A stretch of 64,000 nucleotides of DNA from Nectonema munidae. Its lineage: Eukaryota; Nematomorpha; Nectonematoida; Nectonematidae. A program made the position numbers and the translations under genes. The DNA is taken from assembly GCA_030549495.1 (NCBI GenBank), contig JAUIRK010000110.1:868001-932000 (forward strand). The letters are read 5' to 3'. Shown here in pieces: positions 11,052 through 22,618 of the stretch (position 1 is its first letter; each line of letters starts with the position of its first letter). A model generated the notes under the pieces. The model had not been told where the DNA came from, searched no databases, and worked only from the letters and a program-made list of their open reading frames with translations.

Positions 11052-13100
11052 CTCTTCCATGCATTTAGCCTTTTACAAACAGCCTTAGAAAGATTTCTTT
11101 ACTAAAACGTGTTTCCAAAATGTTAGATGGCGTTAAATTTATACTATGTATAAAAGTCATACACACAATAAAGGTAGAGGGAGCGTGGGTATTTTTAGAG
11201 AGAAGGCTCACTTGCACCCGTCCCTTGGCACATTGTGCAAGGAAGCTTTGATGATCACAAGACCTTGTGACATCTAGGCACACATAACCCTTACTCATTT
11301 CATAAATAAAAATAAGCAAAAAAATCTTTTCATATTTTAATTTAATCAGAAGTCCTATATTTCAAAAAATAAAGGCTTTGCAAGTGCAAAAAGTTGTATT
11401 CTTCTTGAAAGTATTTCAAATTAAGAGTAAAAACTCTGAAAAAGGCAAAAATCGCAGTGATCGATAAAAATGATTAAAACATTTTTAATATCGGCTAAAA
11501 TTACAAACTTGTTCAAAATAAGCTTATTCAATTCAAAAATCTTAAACTACACTGAAATTTTAAGGTGTTGAAAAATGCTGACAGTTGTGAAAAAACATCC
11601 TTACTAAGAAGCAACTTTTAAAGGCATCATTAGAGAAAATTGCAGGAGTCGTTAGAGATGTGCTTAAACTTCGATCAACAATGAACTTATTTTTCCTCTT
11701 TGTGACGAGTATTTACTTTCCTTTCAAAAGAGTGTTCTTTAATGGCCAGTATAGACGTTTCAATCAATTTAATCATTATAATAACAAAACAGCATACAAC
11801 CACTCCTTACGGTAGTTGGGTATGTACAATAGGCAAGATGAGTTCTTATATAAAACGGATGTAGCCTATACACGTTTCATGAATTTCTTGGCTAAGAGCG
11901 GAGAGGGCATACTAACAAAGTACACAAGTCTTGAATAAATAAAGCCTTGGACTTAGCTAAGAGAGTTCATTTGCTCTCTTTTTCTTAGCGTCACAGGGAT
12001 GTATTCCGCTAGGGGCTCGAGCCCCCACCCCCTTAGTTAAAGTTGCATATAAAAAAATTACGAGTGTTAATTAAACGATTCTAAGACTTTATTAAACAAA
12101 TCTTACACTTAAAGTCTTTATCGGTTAATTTTATCATTCTTATATAAACATAGAAAATAAATTGAAAAATTAAGATGTTGTTGCAGAAAAAGAGTCAAAA
12201 TAATAGAAAATGCTTCGTGTCAGAGTCCGCACTGATTCTAAATAATGATTATTATGATTCAGATTCTCTGAATTTTTAAATTATGTTTTAATTCTCATTC
12301 TAATTTTTTCATTTATAAAACTTAGATCATCAAAATATGACTTTAAAAGAATGTTTTTCAAAATAATCACGCTTTGTATTAGTAAGTATTTGGATTCAAC
12401 CAATATTTATTACAAGTTTCAAAAGCCTTGTTTGTGTAGAACAAATATCATATTCGATTATTCGGAGTATTTTCTTGATTATAAAGAATAAACATCACTT
12501 GTTCAAAGCAGTTCATCTGACAGGTTATATCGATGGAGACAGAATATCTTCCCAGAAGCACGTTCTACTCTTGATCATGATGAACGTATTTGTACGTATT
12601 TACATGCGAATTTAGCTAGCTGTGCAAATATGGATTGCTTCGATTTCCAGTAGGATACTGCAGTAAGTTCTTAACCTGGGCTCCACGGACCGCAAGGCGT
12701 CGATGGCTAGGGGGTCCGTCAACACTTTTATTTTTGTGAAAAACTTTAAATGGTCGACCAATGTGTACGTCTAAAAATGACTAAATCAAAAAGATAACTT
12801 TTAAGTAGAGTTTAAGTTAATAGCAAGGGTGATTCCTGTATTTAACTTCACTTTAGATCAAGTAATTCATGAGCAGTGCTTAGCTTTATTAAATTTTTTA
12901 CCATTGATAGCATGTGTCTTTGTAAGTCTCTCTTTATCTTTGCATGTAATTTCTTATAAACCTCAAGTTTTTTCGTTTGCATTGCGTCAGCTTAAGAGAA
13001 ATCGAAAAATGATAACTAGATGTTTTTTTAATAAGAGCGTTCACAATTTAAATGAAATTTTTGAACACGACCGTTACATGAAAACGTCAAGAACGACTGG
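10653..13100. other. No gene recognised; GA microsatellite and a possible hAT end
   Basis: Contains a (GA)n run at 11030-11049. At 12669-12720, a sequence reading CTTAACCTGGGCTCCACGG followed by GGGGGTCCG resembles the outer end of a hAT-type element. No matching right end or 8-bp target duplication was found. A 100-codon frame at 12829-13131 has no recognisable motif. The rest is AT-rich and featureless. Confidence 0.3.
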
Positions 13101-13109
13101 CTTATGGAT

Positions 13110-13385
13110 CATCATCTGTGTTGATGCATGATTCGCTGAAATATGCATATAATTGTTTGAAATAGCTGTCAAACACTAAAAGACATGCGTACATGACTTC
13201 TGGCTCTAGGAATGAGAAAATCCTTCTTTACCCTTTTTTTGTACTATATAGGCGGATTATCATCTAATTATTTTGCCTGGATAAGGAAGGTAATACCAAA
13301 CTGAGTTCCTAGATTTTGACGAATCTCTGCTTGTTCTCCTCATGTACACCAGCAAATTTTAGGGTCTAGCGTAGAAACAAGATTG
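13110..13385 (+). repeat. Dispersed repeat, copy 1 (partner at 30150-30400)
   Basis: Words such as GGCTCTAGGAAT, AAAATCCTTCT, GGCRGATTRTYATCTAATT and AGGAAGGTA occur in the same order and spacing here and at about 30209-30400, in the same orientation. The two copies are clearly diverged. No terminal repeats or coding sequence are visible, so the family is unknown. Confidence 0.55.
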
Positions 13386-15096
13386 AAGCTATCGGTGTTA
13401 TAAACAGCAACTCGGTTGTCCACAAATGTAGATAGCGTTTTCAGTAGTTAGGAAGTGAGTTTTGATGTTAGATGCTTCATTGCTGCCTCTAATTCGCGAA
13501 CAACACACAAAGCAATACTAGATGTAACACAATCTCATTCTGTCAGTACATGGATCTTTGTTAAATCCACGTGAAGGATAAGATAAGAGAAAATTGACTT
13601 TTGTTGGTACATTTGTGTGTGTTTTATATATGTTATAGTATAAGGTGTGTCTGTCTGTGTGTATGTGAGTTTAAGTAGGTCTGGCAAGACAAATATATAT
13701 AAAAAATTTTTGAACCAAAATATTTATGGTAAAATAAAGTTAATATTGTTATTTAGAATGAAGATAAATCTAAAAATGTATAATACTTGTATATTTGTTG
13801 AATATATTTGAAGTCATAATTTTGAGACCATTTGAAAGGCCTCAAAAATGGAAAATTTTTAAATTTAAAAAAATTAAAATTAAAAACCCATTCTTATAAG
13901 GTTTGGTACGCTAATTCCAAATATGCAATTAGTTTGAAATGAATAGAATGACTTATATATTTTTTTGAGGTCAAATTTGGAAATTTTGTCATTTTATCAA
14001 GTTCAGAGTCAAAAAAGTATTTTAAAAAATTCAAACTTAAAATATTAATACATTTTCGTAATCAGTATATTATTACCTTTAAAATGAAATCGAAAATTTG
14101 ATAAATTTAAAATTTTTTAAAATTTTGTAAAGACATGACAAAATATTCATTTTCTCACGGCCTAAATTTGGCATAATTAAAAAGGATACACGGTATATAC
14201 GAGAAATATAGTGAAATGGCATCTACATTCCCAGTTCAAAAATAATTTGTTGAGAGCTGTTAAATTTTTAAAAACAAATGTTAAGACTTTCCCAATGTTT
14301 GAAACAAATTAAATGAAAAATTAGAGTGAAATGAATTCAAAAAATATAGAAAGCCGTCAAAGACAATAAAAAAAGTCGAAAGACTTTTTAAATAATAATA
14401 ATTACTATTTACCACTGTATTTACTATAAAAACTGACAACAATTTAGTACTAAATATTTCGTTTAAAGGTCTTAGTTTGAGTATTGAAATTTGGAAGCTT
14501 CCGAATTTCAAACTTTGCTAGAAAAAGCTTTAGAAATACACAAGTTTTTATATGTCTCTTATGAATGTCAAGAATTTTTTAGGCATTTAAAGAATTTTCT
14601 GCATTCGAATAAGCTACAGTTTTTAAGGCAACAAAATTATATACTCTAAGTCGCTGAATTTGAAAATATGACGATTATCACTCCTTTAGAAGAGTGAGTG
14701 CATGCATATTTTCTCTATTTTTTCCATCATCTAAAAGTCATCTTCATCATTAATCATTATTTTAGGTGTCAAAGATCCGTCATGAGCATAAGTCAACGCT
14801 TCTAACTTGTAATTAGGTGCATTTGAAAAGCTCTAATACCTTAAAGCTTAAATCCGTTTTTCGCTTCAACATTAGAAAAAAAGTAAAGAGTTGAGAGAAT
14901 GCGTTTATTGTGAGAGTAGAGTTAAAATGTATACAATTCATAAAGGTATACTCGCATAATATGATTGACGACTTTTATACAACTCAGTTCAATCGAAAAT
15001 AATTATTTAAATGAAGGAGTTTAAGGGCTCTCTTTAAATAAACACAGACAATAGCCCTTACAAAAACACCAACATGATTTTTGAAAAAATATATAC
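13386..15096. other. AT-rich stretch without recognisable gene
   Basis: Only short AT-driven frames are present. Around 13620-13680 there is a TG-rich simple stretch. Nothing else could be supported. Confidence 0.4.
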
Positions 15097-15098
15097 AG

Positions 15099-15805
15099 TA
15101 GATTTCATTTATAACGAATTTGGCTTATAACGATTATTTTTGCGAGTCCCTACCAAAATATAGTAAACTTTGCTAATAGATCGGTATAACGAATTTTGAA
15201 TATAAAAAAGTACTTCTAAAATTCTTTTTGCAAAAATTCAAAAAAGCTTGAAACTTTTAATCTTAATAGTATTTCATTATATTCTACTTCTAAATTAAAT
15301 TTTTTTCTATTTGAATCAAAAAATAATCAAAAACCAAACGCTTAAGAGACTCGAACGTGAATGAATATATAAGATGGAAAATTATTAGATTGGTTTGTTG
15401 AGGTAAGATCTCAAAATCTTACCTATATTAACGGATAGATTCTCTAGAATAAGGCTTTGCAAAAAAGTTAAAAATACAATTAAAATTTCATCTTTTTGGA
15501 TATCAAGATGGAAAACTAGACACAAATATCTTTAAGCAATTTCAGGAGAAGCAGCTTCATTTAGCCCAACTATAGTTTCGATTGGGAATCATCTGTGTTA
15601 CCAAATCTAATTAAAGAGTATTCACATAAAGATGTTTTCAATCTTGACAAAACAGAAATATTTTGGATAGTTCTACAAAACAAAATACTTGAGTTCAAAG
15701 GAAAATATTACTTAGCAGGTAGCTTAAACAAGGAAAGAAATTCTGTTATGGTTGTAGCGAATTCTGGTGCAAATGAAAAGTACCCTCTAACTCTAAGGGA
15801 AAAAA
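15099..15805 (+). mobile_element. pogo/Tigger DNA transposon fragment with left end
   Basis: The left end at about 15099 reads CAGTAGATTTCATTTATAA and continues with repeats of TTATAACGA, the familiar Tigger-type inverted terminus, next to a TA. Coding remnants follow on the plus strand: SGEAASF near 15545, then DWESSVLPNLIKEYS leading to FNLDKTEIFW. The last corresponds to the FNADETGLFY block carrying the first catalytic Asp, followed by FKGKYY and KERNSVMVVANSGANEKYPL. The frame changes near 15590. The transposase is cut at about 15800, where a 62-bp tandem array begins. The C-terminal half and right end were not found next to it. Confidence 0.8.
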
Positions 15806-15828
15806 CATTCACATTTATCCGTATTTAA
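15595..15828 (+). pseudogene. Tigger/pogo transposase DDE core fragment
   Basis: This 77-codon frame covers the start of the DDE catalytic domain of a Tc1/mariner-superfamily pogo/Tigger transposase. LPNLIKEYS leads into FNLDKTEIFW, where family members have FNADETGLFY. The first catalytic Asp is therefore preserved while neighbouring residues are replaced. It continues to NSGANEKYPLTL and then runs out of the family into sequence encoded by the adjacent tandem repeat (EKTFTFIRI). Upstream coding is in another frame. It cannot make a working transposase. Confidence 0.75.
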
Positions 15829-16095
15829 AAATCCTCCTAAGTGAACAATACCGTTACTCTTTAAAATTCACATTTTTCTCATTTCCATTATTTAAAAGTC
15901 CGCCTTAGTGAACAATACGATAACCTTTTAAAAAGCATAATATTTTTTCGTATTTAAAAGTCCTCCTAAGTGAAAAATTTAAAAAAACATTCCCATTTTT
16001 ATTCACAGTTTTCCGTTCTTAAAGTCCTCCTAATGAACGAAACCACCACTCTTAAAAAACATTCACATTTTTCCGTATTTAAAATACTACTTAAT
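15803..16095 (+). repeat. 62-bp tandem repeat, about 4.5 copies
   Basis: Units contain AAAACATTCACATTTTTCC, then GTATTTAAAAGTCCTCCTAA, GTGAACAATAC and a pyrimidine run. Unit starts lie roughly 60-65 bases apart, and the copies differ by substitutions and small length changes. The array begins exactly where Tigger homology stops. The same unit reappears at about 19456-19553, suggesting that a once continuous array was split. Confidence 0.75.
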
Positions 16096-17529
16096 AATAA
16101 TAATAGTAATAACTTTATTTATACATTTCATGAGTGTAGTCCAAGAACCAACGAAAAAAAAATTTAAAAAGAAGGAACTTTTTAAGGTCAGCAGCATCAA
16201 AGGCAAAGACAAGGTTTATCTTTCTATTCTAAAAGTAACGGGAGCCTTCAGAAAATGTATAAAAATCCTACTGGCTATTGCTTTTTTGCCCAAGATGGAA
16301 GTAAGTATAGTCTTTGTCAGCATATGTTGTAAAGTAAATTGTGCTTATAACGGTTACCCGATTTTCATAAAAATAAAATATATTTACACTTTTTTACAAT
16401 TTCAGTTTTCTTTTTTTTCTATTTAACTGAAGATCAAATTAGCTCAACATGGATTTTATTATTTTGAATGAATAAAACTCCTTCAGTATGTCTTTCATTT
16501 TAAGTTGATTCTATTCTAAATTAATATTGTTCTTTTTATTTTTTTCAGTTAATTTATCATTTTTATGGTGATGACCATCTTTTAAATTGCTCCCGAGAAA
16601 GCGGACATTTCTGTTTTTTTGTGGACTGCTTACCTTAATCTTTTAACTGTTTTGTATTAATCTTTCGATTGTGTATCTTTTCTAAATAATAATAATGATT
16701 TTTTAATGTTTTTCAAATAATTTACTTTTGCTTCTTCACATTTTATGAGATTGCGCTCATAAAATTTCTATTATTATAATTTAAAATATGTTTCAATTTT
16801 ATAAGCGTATTAATTTATATTACCTAAACCTGAAGAATCAAGATGTACTTACTTTGAGTAAATGGCCCAGTCCATGGAAGAATTTCAAGGGGTCCATGGA
16901 AATTCTACTTCAAACTACTTATGCTGAATCTCCTTTAATATACTTCTATTTTCCAAATCAATATAAATACATATATATATTTAGAGCTTTTTTAAATAAA
17001 TATTTTCTTCCCTTTTTTAAAGTTTCATATTTTGAATGTTTATATATCCTTTTTATTAGTTACAATATTTTTGAAAAATTAATGTTTTAATTGAAAAAAA
17101 ATTTTATTCACATTTTATGTCAGGCTTTACGATTTCTCTGATTTCATATGAATAAGCATACAATTCAATCAGATGACTACAATCATTTTTTGCATAAAAA
17201 TCTTTGATTAATTTTGTTGGCTCAAACTATTCAGTTGTAGGGGTCCACAGGTAAAAAAGTTACTGAAAAAGGGGGAACGGGATATAAAAGGTTGGTAACC
17301 ACTGCTTTAGTCAGTGAGAATTCACTTTGAGTGAGTTTTATGAAGCTTTTAAACTTCCTCATCTCTTTGAGTGAGAAAAGTGAAAGAGAAAATGTAACAC
17401 TGAGGAAGATAGACCAGCTAGAGAGAGAGGGAGCGACTTATGCACAAAGACTCCACAGATTTTCGATGGAATTTACTTCAGAGCTTTTCCGAATTCAGAG
17501 ATTATCCGGCTAAAACTAAAAATAGTACA
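16096..17529. other. No gene recognised; possible hAT right end near 17235-17310
   Basis: AT-rich with short frames only. GGTTGGTAACCACTGCT around 17291-17308, preceded by GGGGTCCACAGG, looks like the outer right end of a hAT element (CAGTGGTTACCAACC inverted). No partner with a matching 8-bp duplication was found. Confidence 0.3.
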
Positions 17530-19440
17530 CAAAGTTATTTGGCAGTTAATTTCCAAACCATCAACACTTACAGATAAAACCCAGAATTTTTATTTTGAGG
17601 TTTTAAGATTGTGTTGATTATTTTCCAAGTGCTCTTGCTATCCTTACAAACAATTAATAAATTTTCATAGTATTTCCTTTTTAAGACTTGACCGAATATT
17701 TTACCTATTTCAAAGATTGACAAACTTCTCTCTGATATCATCTCTTCTCAAGTTTTCCCACGTATGATGTAATTTATTCCTCCGCTTGATGAGATTCAAA
17801 AGTTCTACAGTCATACAAGCTCCTTTTTTCTTACTGAAAAGTGATTTAATGAAATGAATGTTTTTAGCTAAATTTTTGAAATCTACAAGTTTAGTATTTA
17901 AATGCTCCAAAAGGCTGATGGATTGTGATTTAGCCAATCATATTTGGCAACAAAACTTAAAAATTTGCTTATATTATAATAAGATCCATTGTTATATTTC
18001 ACAGATATATGATGGTTCAATGAGACAAGAATCGGAAAATGATCTGATAAAGGAATGCTTTTACGTAAGATTTGTACTCAAATTTTTTTAGTGGAATAAA
18101 AATGTTGTCCAAAAGAGTGGAACTAGTGGGAGGAGTATGAGTGGTAATTGTTGGAGGTATGCATTTGAAATCATTACAGTAAAAAAGTTGGCAACACAAC
18201 TACGACTTTTGAAATTTAAACGTTAAAATCTCCTAATAGAAAATTTTGACCATTTAATGATAGGTTTTTCAAATATTCATCGAGTTGAGTGTTAAATGAT
18301 TCCATTTCTTCACGATTTTTAGACGGTAGACGATAGAAATTATGTAAATTTATTAGAGAACTACCGAAAGTAATTTCCAGACAAAAGAACTCCCAAAGTT
18401 TATCAAATGTGCCAGCTCAAACTTTCTTAAAGCGAAGTGATTGAAAAGTGAAAAAATAAGACCCCCATGCTTAGAAATAATATGATACTGAGGTATAAAA
18501 GTCAAGTCTTGTAAACATAAAACTTAAACTAGGGATTTTAGACGTGAATTCAATTCGTTGACAAATAATTGTACTTCACAAAATTTGGATTTTAGAGATT
18601 GGACATTCAGAGATAGTATATTAAGATCGAAAAGTTTTCATTATTTAAATTCGATTCATTTATCATCATAAACAGAACATTTTTTAATAAAATTTATTTC
18701 TCTCTGAACAAATTTACAATGATTATTATTCATGGCGGAGTGATTAATTCAGAAGAACCACCATTAAAACAGTTTATGCATTTAAACTCAGTAAATTTTT
18801 TGGTATCACAATTAGATCCATTGTGCGCTAAAGAACAAAATCTACAGACACTGGAATTTATACACTAAGAAGCGATATGTCCCACCATACAACAGTTTGA
18901 ACAATGTTTGTACATGTAATAAGAAATAACTCTGCAATGGTAAAAGTTCAAGAACAACCTAAAATTTACTTTACATAAATACTGATAAATAGATAAAGAA
19001 ATTTTAAATACCGCAAGTTTTAGATTAGGATTTTTTACCGGCTTTGAAAAGTTCAAAGATTACGCCTCCTTTGAGTAAGGAATCCAGGCCATTATTTTTT
19101 AAAGCAATTGAGGATATAATGGAGTCATCTTTAAAATCAGGAAGAAACTAAAATAGATATTTTAGGAAAAACTTTTGTCTGGTTGATCAATTTCACATTT
19201 TTCGATTCAAGAATAACTTTAGCCTTTTTTAATTGGAATAGAGCTGAGAGTTCTATGCAAGTTGTTGAAATTTCTTTTCTGTTTAGATCTTTACTTGAAA
19301 TTAAAACTTCATGATGGTTATAAACAATGTCTGAGTTAAATTTTTTTCTTTCGATTTCAGTTCCTTCTCCGTATTCATATCAGAACTTTTTGACAATTTT
19401 TTAACCTCATACCTTATTTCATTTAAAATCTCTCCATAAT
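17530..19440 (-). mobile_element. Non-LTR retrotransposon (CR1/jockey group), 5' half only
   Basis: On the minus strand the order is as follows. An ORF1-like charged region (about 19430-19130) precedes zinc knuckles at 18930-18740, with Cys/His spacing CSNCCMVGH then CRFCSLAH and CINC. An apurinic-type endonuclease follows, with LSLNVQSLKSKF near 18620, NFYRLPSKN near 18320 and NFLLGDFNV near 18245. Then comes the post-endonuclease linker, TVELLNLIKRRNKLHHTW near 17800 and KSTWKIINTILKP near 17590. The reverse transcriptase core is absent, so the copy lacks its 3' half, the reverse of the usual 5' truncation. The frame is broken several times. The element lies between the two parts of the 62-bp tandem array. 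Confidence 0.75.
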
Positions 19441-19455
19441 TTGATTCAGAATAAT

Positions 19456-19553
19456 TTTAGTGAACAAAGAAACATTCACATTTTTCCATTTTTAAAGTCC
19501 TCCTTAGTGAACAATACTTTTACCCTTAAAAAAATATTCACATTTTTCCGTCC
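19456..19553 (+). repeat. 62-bp tandem repeat, second block (about 1.6 copies)
   Basis: Carries the same words as the array at 15803-16095: AACATTCACATTTTTCC, TTTAAAGTCCTCCTTAGTGA and ACAATACTTTTACCC. It is in the same orientation and 3.4 kb away. Confidence 0.7.
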
Positions 19554-19993
19554 TGTATTTATGATCCAATATCAATTACATCCGTTACTTACTCCTGCTA
19601 GATCTTGTCTTGGATATGCAGATCAAGATTCCTCTAGACCCGAAATCCTAAAACAATACTCGCCACAGCAACTTGCTGCGAAGTGGATTGATGCCTTTTT
19701 AAAAGCGAACCTATCTCTGTTAGAAACGCAAAATACAATGCCTTATCCACAATGCTTGAAGTAATTGAAAGAAACCTACAATGTTTCAACAATAATTACC
19801 TAACAGTTATCAATAATACAGTAGCATTAGCATGTGCTGCCTCTCAATCTTCCTGGGAAGAAGCAGCTAAACAAGTTGGATCATCTGAAATGTCGACACT
19901 GAACATACCTCATGTTACGACTCAAGCTCCATGGTTCTTTCGAGGTAGGGACAGAGAAAAAGTTGCCCAAAAGGGTAAGAAGAAAAACATGTA
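19554..19993 (+). pseudogene. Orphan coding-like block, one frame change
   Basis: Immediately after the 62-bp repeat the base composition shifts to normal coding levels and two plus-strand frames abut: 19561-19764 and then 19752-19993. Read in order they give a soluble, helix-rich polypeptide of roughly 145 residues: an Ala/Gln/Leu-rich segment (LKQYSPQQLAAKWIDAF), then LEVIERNLQCF and VALACAASQSSWEEAAKQV. It ends in a basic tail and a TAG at 19991-19993. One frame change lies near 19738. I recognise no family. It could be a decayed host gene, a processed copy or DNA captured by a transposon. The abrupt composition boundary is what is seen; the origin is not. Confidence 0.35.
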
Positions 19994-20169
19994 GAGCTGA
20001 GAACCTCGCTTGAGTTCGGTGCGACATTTTCAGACATCATTAAATCAACCTTATTGAGAAAAATAAGTGCTGAAATGAAACAAACATGTTAAATTTAGTA
20101 TAAAAAATAGTTTTCATTTAAAATTTGGATAAATGATTTCAAATTTTTATAAAATTTTGGCGTGAACCT

Positions 20170-20370
20170 ACTAAATGATTGATTGCTAATCTGATCGTAA
20201 CATTTATTTTTTATAAAAATCAATCAAACTAGTCAAATATTGATTGATATATGAGAGCTCAACTTAAAAAAGAAACTTTTAGTTTAAATGGTTATACAAA
20301 GTTTTCTATTTATATACACCCGTTTTCATGTATGCTGAATAACGTTTAATGGTAACAAAGTGATGCAGAA
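20170..20370 (+). repeat. Isolated copy of the 150-bp unit of the TTAA-ended family
   Basis: ATTTTTTATAAAAATCAATC, the CTCAACTTAAAAAAGAAACT block and CATGTATGCTGAATAAC occur in the order found in the arrays at 23600-24150 and 49772-50400. Only about one diverged unit is present here, with no terminus. Confidence 0.6.
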
Positions 20371-20809
20371 ACAAATAGTTTTTTGTATATTATTAAATAT
20401 ATACTTTTTTAGTTATTTATAATCACAAAGTTTGCCTTCAAATCATTTATGCAAAGAGAAAGTTCTTAAAAGATAATTTTTGTTTTTTTTTGAATCTTGA
20501 TTAACAAAAAGACAAATTTTCGAAAAAAGTTTTTCTCTTTTTGTTTTAAACTATTTTTATTTTTGACAGTTTTAAATATAGGAGATCATTCACTTTTTTT
20601 TAAATACTGCCCGCAATTATTAAATAAAATAGCAAATTTTATGCAGAAAACTCATGTTGAGGTGAAAATATTTTTTATTTTAGAGAAACGATACGAAAAC
20701 CAAATGATTAGATATAAAAAAATGATCAAATTTTTATTATAAACTAGACGGTCCCTGTGTTTGTCTCTCGCTTCGCTCGAGACGTAGGATTCTAGATCTC
20801 AAAAATATA
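20371..20809. other. AT-rich stretch, no gene; GC-rich palindrome near 20768
   Basis: The frame at 20497-20742 is AT-driven and unrecognised. CTCGCTTCGCTCGAG near 20767-20781 is partly palindromic. A weaker relative, TTGTTTCGCTTGAGACATAG, lies near 59299. Confidence 0.3.
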
Positions 20810-21540
20810 GGACGCGTGAAAGATCATTGGTAGATTATAGGACGTGTGAAAGATCATTGGTACTGTGATTCTAGGACGTGTGACAGATCATTGGTACTGT
20901 GATTCTAGGACGTGTGAAAGATCATTGGTACAGTGATTCTTGGACGTGTGAAAGATCATTGGTACTGTGATTCTAGGACGTGTGAAAGATCATTGGTACA
21001 GTGATTCTTGGACGTATGAAAGATAATTGGTACTGTGATTTTAGGACGTGTGAAAGATCATTGGTACTGTGATAATAGGACGTGTCAAAGATCATTGGTA
21101 CTGTGATAATAGGACGTGTCAAAGATCATTGGTACTGTGATAATAGGTCCAATTAAAGATCATTGGTACCGCGTAATTCTTAGGTCCAGTTAAAGATCAT
21201 TGGTACCGCGTGATCCTAGGTCCAGTTAAAGATCATTGGTACCGCGTGATCCTAGGTCCTGTGAAAGATCATTGGACCGCGTGATTCTAGGTCCAGTTAA
21301 AGATTATTGGTACCCCCGTGATCCTAGGTCCAGTTAAAGATCATTGGTACCCCCGTGATTCATAGGTCCAGTTAAAGATCATGGATACCCTCAAGATTCT
21401 AGGTCCTGTTAAAGATCATTGGTACACCCGTGATTCCAGGTCCTGTAAAAGTCCTTGGTACCCCCGTGATTCTAGGTCCAGTTAAAGATCATTGGTACCC
21501 CTAATAATCATTAAATCACCCACAAAGATCCTTGGTACCA
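20810..21540 (+). repeat. Minisatellite, about 21 units of 34-37 bp with a sequence gradient
   Basis: Every unit keeps the core AAAGATCATTGGTAC. At the left, units begin GGACGTGTG and end CTGTGATTCTA (34 bp). Towards the right they begin GGTCCAGTT and end CCGCGTGATCCTA or CCCCCGTGATTCTA (36-37 bp). Intermediate units mix the two types, and the last unit (ending at 21540) is degenerate. There are no unique spacers between units, so this is a true tandem array. The polarity suggests growth by unequal exchange or slippage from defined ends. Confidence 0.95.
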
Positions 21541-22600
21541 CTAATATCTTGTTTTATTAAAAATATAGATTTGAAATAGTCATATAAATTTATTATCTTT
21601 CTTGAGAAGAATGAATAAACTCGTGACCCCTTTAAAATTTTTCAAAAAAATAAAAAAAAAAATTTCAAATTTTTCCACAGTAGTATGTTTAAATATCAGA
21701 TATATATTATGAATGTGCAAAAAAAATTTCATTCTTCATTTTACACGCTAAAATATAGTGAAAAATAGCACAATTGTGCATATTGTTCAACGGCTGATAA
21801 AAAAATTTTTTGAATTTATTTGAAAACTAAAAATAATTCAAAAATGTAGATAAAAGGATGCTCTTTAAGATAGGCATGGTTTAAAATGATTTTTAAAAAA
21901 TTTCTCGCATAAAGTTTTGTTCCAAAATTAAAATTTGTCATTTTTGACACAAAAATTTTAAAAAATTTGTTAAAATCAAAAAAAATATATCAAAAATAAT
22001 TTTTTTTCAAAATTTTAAATTTCTAAAATAAAATATAAGCGATTATGAATAGGTTGATGTAAAATTTGTAAAAAAATAATTTAATTTTGTTTTAAAAAAT
22101 TTAGGTCAAAAATGACAACTTTTTTTGGACAAAAATTTAAATAAAAAAAAATCCATAATTTTTTTAAAATTTTTTTTTTCATAAAATATATTAGTTATAA
22201 GTGTCTTTTAATCCTATTGAAAAAAATTAAAAAAATATTTTAAAATCTCGTGGAAAAAAATTTTAACGTCAAATTTGTAGTTCAAGTGCGGGTCAACGAA
22301 CTCAACTTGAGGTCATGTCACCTATACAACATGAAAGTACTAAAAAAATCATGTAGATTAAAATTTTACACTATGCAAAAATCATTTTTAATCTAAAAGA
22401 TATTCAAGTTTTAAAAATAGGTCGTAAAAAAAGTTGCACGCGGATTATTTTAAGCCTGATTCACATAAATATGTTGATGCTAATGGTAGGCTTAATGTAA
22501 ACTTATGCCATGGTATTTTTAGCAAAACCACTTGATTTCCTTCATGTAACCTTTTACCATCAAATTGAGACATAACGATCCAAAAAATTTTATTTTCATT
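21541..22600. other. Low-complexity AT-rich stretch
   Basis: Dominated by A and T runs with short poly-A and poly-T tracts. No gene, array or terminal repeat could be supported. Confidence 0.5.
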
Positions 22601-22618
22601 TTTTTGCCTTCTCTGATT

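Noticed and set aside
12829-13131. 100-codon frame as a gene
   Set aside because: No motif, AT-driven composition, no splice or regulatory context.
20810-21540. CRISPR-like regular array
   Set aside because: Units follow each other without unique spacers and drift in sequence, in an evidently eukaryotic context. It is a minisatellite.
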